10,631 bases of DNA from Entrophospora sp. SA101 (taxonomy: Eukaryota > Glomeromycota > Glomeromycetes > Entrophosporales > Entrophosporaceae): the NCBI GenBank assembly GCA_958430865.1, contig CAUDNR010000040.1, positions 4,079 through 14,709 of the forward strand, read 5' to 3'. The notes beneath the pieces were generated by a model that saw only the letters and a program-made list of their open reading frames with translations, searched no databases and was not told the origin of the DNA. The position numbers and the translations under genes are program-made. Positions 6,200-10,631 of the stretch are shown here, one piece after another (positions within the stretch are counted from its first letter, which is position 1; every line of letters begins with the position of its first letter).

Positions 6200-7520
6200 T
6201 TTTTTATATTTATTTATTATATAAACGATTTAATATGACATGTTGTGCTTTGTGAAAGAAATTTTTTTTAAAAAAATTTCTGTTAATAATAATCAAAATA
6301 AATTCTTCCGAATATAATATATTTCAAGAATCTACTGGAATCCACGCAACTTTACATATAGGAAATTATTGGCTTAAAATCTCTTTTTTTAATTTCTAAC
6401 AGTTAGTAACAGTAAACATTAGACCATTATGTTTTGTATGAAGATATTGCAAACAAATGACCAGAAAGCCAGTTTATGCCATGTTTATGGATACCGGATG
6501 CAATTTTGGTAATAGTTCTAACCACCTTTGCATCATATAAAAATGATTGCAACACCTAATTACTTTGTTTTCTTTTTTTTGTATTGCAACATGGAGCACT
6601 AAAGTAGTTCAGTATGAAATGTAAGCATAAGAAAACTCCAAATATATTATTTTATATCAGGTAGTTTCAATGTGTTAGAATTATTGGAGTCATCATATAT
6701 TTTTACTGTATGGAATTTGAAATTTATGCATCCTTTATTATTTAACAATGATAATGATATATAGAGTTAATTGGTAAAAAAATTTATATTTCCGATGACA
6801 TTATCAAGACACTATTTTATTCAAATTCAAAAATTAAATAAAGTGTATTATTCTGATGAATGGCAGCCTGATAAATTATTTTAATAACATCTTCAGAATA
6901 TTTTTAAAGGAATAAAAATTATTATTGATGTTAGTTGAAAAATAGCATCTCTGGTATTGCTTAATCCTGGGTAAGCTTGTAGAAAAGTTAAAAATGCACA
7001 TATTGTATTGTATAATTTTGGGAGTTATATGACTATTTAATAAAGCTCTCGCCAGGTTTCGACGCATTGATAAATTTCTAGAACAATATTTAGAAAATTC
7101 CAAATTTGGTATATAAAAACACTTGAACATCCATTAAAGGGGTCGATCACACATTAAAACTCTATATATTGTACCGACCGCCAAATTAAAATTAAATGAC
7201 AAAAATCATATTAATATTAATATTAATATTATAATAATGCGAATCCAAAATAGCCAAGGAAGGACGTGAAATTTACCTTTATTAATTAAAAATAGTTACA
7301 AAAGTTTTGTGTTACTAAAATGAGTAAAAATTAAAAATATTTCATCATCTACTGCAATCAAACAAGAATGATGTTAAAGTAATACACGAAAAATATCTTT
7401 GTGATACTGGAAGATAAAACCTTGATAGCAATGTATGATAAACGATCTCAAAATCCTATTATTACTTCCAGAATGTCTGTTAAAGTTTGCAAATAACTTT
7501 TTTTGTCATTGATATGCAGT
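6200..7520. other. Gene-poor interval with short coding-like scraps
   Basis: No gene is supported across about 1.3 kb. Plus-strand scraps have protein-like composition. One is near 6303-6398 (EYNIFQESTGIHATLHIGNY). Another is 6790-6884 (PMTLSRHYFIQIQ, then SDEWQPDKLF). A third is 7036-7113 (ALARFRRIDKFLEQYLENS). All end in stops and cannot be linked by clear introns. They may be exons of one lost gene or chance frames. The minus-strand frame at 6876-7130 overlaps two of them and looks like a shadow. Confidence 0.4.
7208..7234. repeat. AT microsatellite
   Basis: About four copies of the six-base unit ATTAAT in a row, followed by ATAATAATG. It is a simple-sequence tract within non-coding DNA. 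Confidence 0.85.
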
Positions 7521-7521
7521 A

Positions 7522-7680
7522 AAAATATCTTTGGCACGAATCATAAGGAGTTCTTTTACTATTTTTACTTTTTTTTTTAGTACCAAAATAATAAAGATAA
7601 AATTTTTTTTATTAATAATAGGACCGGGAAAACTCTATTGTATGTCACCGCCAATACTATGATTCGAAAGTATCTTTAAA
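7522..7680 (+). pseudogene. Relic of a GxGKT-type fragment, plus-strand arm
   Basis: From 7621 the sequence matches the minus strand from 7917 downwards. The frame reads TGKTLLYVTANTMIRKYL and then hits TAA. Relative to the other arm it has lost one G in the GGG run before the AAAACT, which breaks the frame just upstream. AATACTATGATTCGAAAG (7653-7670) is identical in both arms. Weaker similarity may extend upstream to about 7522. G-x-G-K-T is the shape of a P-loop, but with so little around it no nucleotide-binding role can be claimed. Confidence 0.5.
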
Positions 7681-7812
7681 AAAAGGAAAGGTGACATTCA
7701 ATATTAATAATGCGAATTATAATGTAACCAATGACATTTTTCATTCTCTATATTTACGAACCGAGGCATTTTTTCCTTCGAATTATATTAATAATAAAAT
7801 CGGTGACCTTTT

Positions 7813-8043
7813 CTATTTTCTATCAACTGAATCTATAGTGAAGTGATCACAATTTTTTTCAAAGCGCTTTCGAATCATAGTATTAGCAGTCACATTCAAT
7901 AAAGTTTTCCCCAGTCCTTTTTTAGTTGTTTTCATATGTGTAAACCTAAATGAATATTCGTGTATTTCATGAATGCAAAGAATATAAAGGTCGCCCTTTT
8001 CCTTGTTACTTTTATCCATTGATTCTGAAACTATTGCTATCAT
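7813..8043 (-). pseudogene. Relic of a GxGKT-type fragment, minus-strand arm
   Basis: The minus-strand frame from an ATG at 8043 to a TAG at 7815-7813 gives 76 residues, including MKTTKKGLGKTLLNVTANT (residues 36-54) and MIRKRFEKNCDHF. The second half is the inverted partner of 7621-7680, about 170 bases apart between arms. This arm keeps its frame, and the differences between arms include several third-position changes, which suggests both descend from a coding ancestor. It lies head-to-head with the gene starting at 8050, with six bases between the two ATGs. It therefore occupies that gene's promoter region. It could be a small active gene, but a relic is more likely. Confidence 0.4.
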
Positions 8044-8049
8044 TTGAAA

Positions 8050-9822
8050 ATGTTTATTAGTAAAAGAATAATGAATAATCTTAAAAAAATCTTTATAATG
8101 TTGACTTTTACACTACCAAGACGCAAAAAGACTGAACCAATGTTATTATGGTGGACTAAAGTTGTTGTTTCAATAATCCTTTTAAGTGGATTAATTGTAT
8201 ATATATATGTTTTAATCGATTTGATTAAAAAGGATGAGCCTTCAATTCAATATACTACTACTAAGTTAGACTCTCAACGACCACTTCCAGGTACTGTATG
8301 TTAGTGAATGATTGTTATATAATTGAAATATAAATTGTTTGGAATTTTTTTTTTAGGAAAATTTTTTTTTCTTATTATTTTAAAAGCATTTAGTTTTGGT
8401 ATGGTTGATCAAAATGTAACAATACATTGCGCTACTGTCATGCCTATTAATGATGATGATGTTCATACTAAGAGGGGTATGTATATCAGCTTTTTAAAAA
8501 TTTAATTGTTTAATTTAGCATTAATAAAACTATTTCTAGAAAATTGTTCCACCAGTTTTAAATTGGTTGACAGAGAAGGTTCTAGATATTACAAATTTAC
8601 TCCTATTAATAATAGCCGTCTGTTGTTCCTTCATTGGAATCATACTGGAAATGGCATTAGTGTTATTACATTTGGTGGAGGTAACTATAAAGCTTTTAAA
8701 ATCACATACATTAATTTAATGATTAATTGTTATTATATTCTGTCAAACAAAATAGAGTTAGATGATATCAGAGATAATTATCCAGGTCAAACTAACCTCC
8801 AAAATTATATAGATTTTCTCCAAAGTAACCGAGTGATTATTCAAGAAAACAAAGTATCCATTTAAATACATCAATAGTTAATATCTTGATATTTTGATAT
8901 TTTGTAATAAATTTGTTAATATGATCAACTTATAATTTAAAATTAGGAAAATGATTTTTTTATTGAATGGACTAGAAGAAAATACTTAATTCGTGATTGG
9001 ACAAATTATTTAGGTTTTCCTAATCATCATGTTTCACTTCATATTGCAGAACCAATAGTATCAAGTAACTACAAATTTCGATTTCAGTTATATGATTTGT
9101 TTAAAGTTTTGAAATATATAGTGATTCAACCTTTTCTAATTTCAAAAGCACATACAACAAGTTCTTATGAAAACCAGACTACAGTATACATTATACCATA
9201 TGGTTATACAAATAATTATTTTGAAACTGTTGAAACAGAAAAAAGGTGATTGCATAAATTTCTGAATATTTTATTTTATACTAATATAAACTCTCTAATG
9301 AATTTTTTTATCATTCTAGATTTGAAACTGTAAGTGTTATGTAATATTTGTTGAATAACAAACTTAAAATGTATTTGACATTTAAACACAATTTTGTTTA
9401 CTCAGGTCTTGAGCAATATTGGTCCACTTGGAGGTGCAATTAGCTTACTGTTAGGAATTTATGCTATTTTATTTGGTAAGTTTATTAACACTTTTTTAAA
9501 TAAATAATCATAACTGTAAAATAAATAACAATTGATTTTTAAATAAACAGGTGGATCACTCCTGAACCCTTGGGGAATCTTTCAAAACCATTGTTGCAAG
9601 TATAAGTCAAGATCAAAAAGAAAGCTTTTGAAGAATTTGTCAGTGATTCCTTTGACCGAAAAAAACCAATTATATTATGAAAAGTCTAAAGATCTAGATA
9701 TTATCTCTCTTAGATTCAATTCTTTGGAAACAATTCTAAGAGAGTATATTATAAACGCAGATTTCCTTGATGAATTGGAGACTGAAAAAATTGATATTGG
9801 TATTGATGAGAGTAATAGATAA
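8050..9822 (+). CDS. Two-pass membrane protein, eight exons, 416 residues, uncharacterised
   Basis: Exons are 8050-8290, 8357-8476, 8540-8680, 8756-8853, 8947-9245, 9320-9329, 9406-9475 and 9551-9822. All introns are GT-AG, 63-93 bases, and all eight exons join in frame (1251 bases with the stop). The N-terminus is basic (PRRKK). A first membrane segment covers about residues 37-59 (TKVVVSIILLSGLIVYIYV). The middle, about 60-303, carries five N-glycosylation sequons (NVT, NCS, NNS, NHT, NQT) and cysteines in IHCATV and ENCSTS, as expected of an extracellular or lumenal domain. A second membrane segment at about 306-327 (GGAISLLLGIYAILFGG) is followed by PWGIFQ, a basic stretch and an acidic helical tail with SLETILREY. 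The N- and C-termini would both be cytosolic. The layout resembles unnamed two-pass proteins of early-diverging fungi. No enzyme motif is seen. The start could also be the ATG at 8071 or 8098. Acceptors at 8386 and 8518 are in-frame alternatives for exons 2 and 3. Confidence 0.82.
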
Positions 9823-9937
9823 AAAAACTCTTGTTGATTGAAATCTCTGAGATTTTTATTTACTTAGCAATCATGTTCAGTGTCAGCAATAACGGTTATT
9901 TAACTTGCGAACTATCTGAAAAATGTTAACACTTTCA

Positions 9938-9948
9938 AATAAAATAAA
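9938..9948 (+). promoter_or_regulatory. Candidate polyadenylation signal
   Basis: Two overlapping AATAAA hexamers (9938-9943 and 9943-9948) lie about 120 bases after the stop codon of the membrane-protein gene. They are followed by a GT-rich patch (GGGAGTTCGTTT), a usual arrangement for 3' end formation. Confidence 0.5.
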
Positions 9949-10631
9949 GGGAGTTCGTTTCATGGAATGTATCAGGATTAAAATTATCAAGATTAATTAT
10001 ATTCTTCACCTAAAAAAAAAAACAAAAGTATTGTTCTTTCAGGACTAGCCTTTATGCAAGTTCTACGGGTGGAATTTATTTTATCTGATAATTTTAAAAC
10101 CATTATGCATTTTTCCTGTTTATTTATTGACAACGCTGATTCATTGATCCATGTTATTTTATTCAATATGTTATATGAATCAATTAATTGATTTATTTTC
10201 ATTTATATTTATTTCTTATAAAATGCAAAAATAAATTCTCGGATACGAATTAATGAGTAATTTTGAATGCTATAGAATATTTTTTGCATTGCGTGTCATT
10301 TTAATAGCAATGAAAGGCTCAGGTTCTATTTAATATATTATCAAATTAATTCTAAAGAATGGAGAGTTGATTAGGAGAATTTAGGAGAGAGATGGCGTTC
10401 CAAGCATTTAAAAAATAGTTCTAGTACAGTGAAGCAATCCTAGAAGATACATTTATATACCCTTTGGAAAAGTATAAAGGGATAAAAGAAAAATAATTCG
10501 AAAATTTTATGTTCAAAATTATTAAATAATAAAATACTGCTTCAAATAAATACAGGCTTCTATTTATCCCAGCATATGAGCAGATTCACTTTAAAAACTC
10601 ATGTACTGGTATTTCGTAACTACGTCAAAGA
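9949..10631. other. Interval with no supported gene
   Basis: No convincing coding region on either strand. The minus-strand frame at 9993-10202 is AT-rich and shows no domain. A perfect 16-base palindrome AATCAATTAATTGATT sits at 10178-10193, and a purine-rich patch with TTAGGAGA twice lies near 10371-10390. Neither has an evident role. Confidence 0.6.

Noticed and set aside
6257..6281. Near-perfect palindrome of AGAAA, T run, A run, TTTCT
   Set aside because: It is mainly a T run followed by an A run and is expected in DNA this AT-rich. No target duplication.
6476..6515. Plus-strand MFMDTGCNFG resembling a retroviral-type aspartic protease DTG
   Set aside because: The frame is about 20-25 codons, with no flap or following motif and no other retroelement sign nearby.
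6876..7130. Minus-strand 84-codon frame
   Set aside because: It opposes more protein-like plus-strand scraps and has low-complexity N/Y/F composition.
9993..10202. Minus-strand 69-codon frame
   Set aside because: AT-rich composition, no motif, no splice partner.
1..10631. CRISPR array, tRNA, rRNA, bacterial promoters or operons
   Set aside because: No regular spacer-repeat structure, no cloverleaf or rRNA core sequence noticed, and gene structure is clearly intron-bearing eukaryotic.

Overview
The window is strongly AT-rich eukaryotic DNA. It has short spliceosomal introns (about 60-95 bases, GTAAGT/GTATGT-type donors, pyrimidine-rich YAG acceptors), no operons and no ribosome binding sites. 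It carries many decayed gene fragments and small non-autonomous DNA transposons. This fits a repeat-rich early-diverging fungus, most like an arbuscular mycorrhizal (Glomeromycotina, Rhizophagus-like) genome. That placement is inference from style and protein feel; no species marker was seen.

Left part (1-2600): one copy of a dispersed repeat (about 29-184). Next is a broken hAT-type transposase start with a BED zinc finger (268-857), an unusual double hairpin (898-966) and a GC-richer degenerate repeat block (1283-1477). A small two-exon gene lies on the minus strand (2008 down to 1504), and a second minus-strand exon-like fragment at 2575-2320.

Middle (2593-5100): a 121-base pogo/Tc1-mariner-like MITE (2593-2713) lies just before a decayed multi-exon gene (2755-4325). 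That gene is interrupted by two further MITEs. One is a 255-base hAT-type element with a perfect 8-base target duplication (3114-3368). The other is a 110-base TA-flanked element (3608-3717). A second decayed gene, not obvious from open frames alone, runs on the minus strand from about 5089 to 4580.

Right-middle (5100-8043): mostly non-coding. It holds a solo Tc1-like end (5733), a second copy of the left-hand dispersed repeat (6067-6167), scattered coding-like scraps, an AT microsatellite, and an inverted pair of fragments carrying a GxGKT-type motif (7621-7680 and 7917-7813).

Right part (8050-9822): the one convincing intact gene. It has eight exons, all joins keep frame, and it gives a 416-residue two-pass membrane protein with a glycosylation-rich ectodomain and a 10-base microexon. 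A candidate polyadenylation signal follows at 9938. The last 800 bases hold no recognisable gene.

The genes do not form a pathway. The picture is one living membrane-protein gene beside a graveyard of expanded families and transposons. I found no CRISPR array, rRNA, tRNA or clear new defence-like system.
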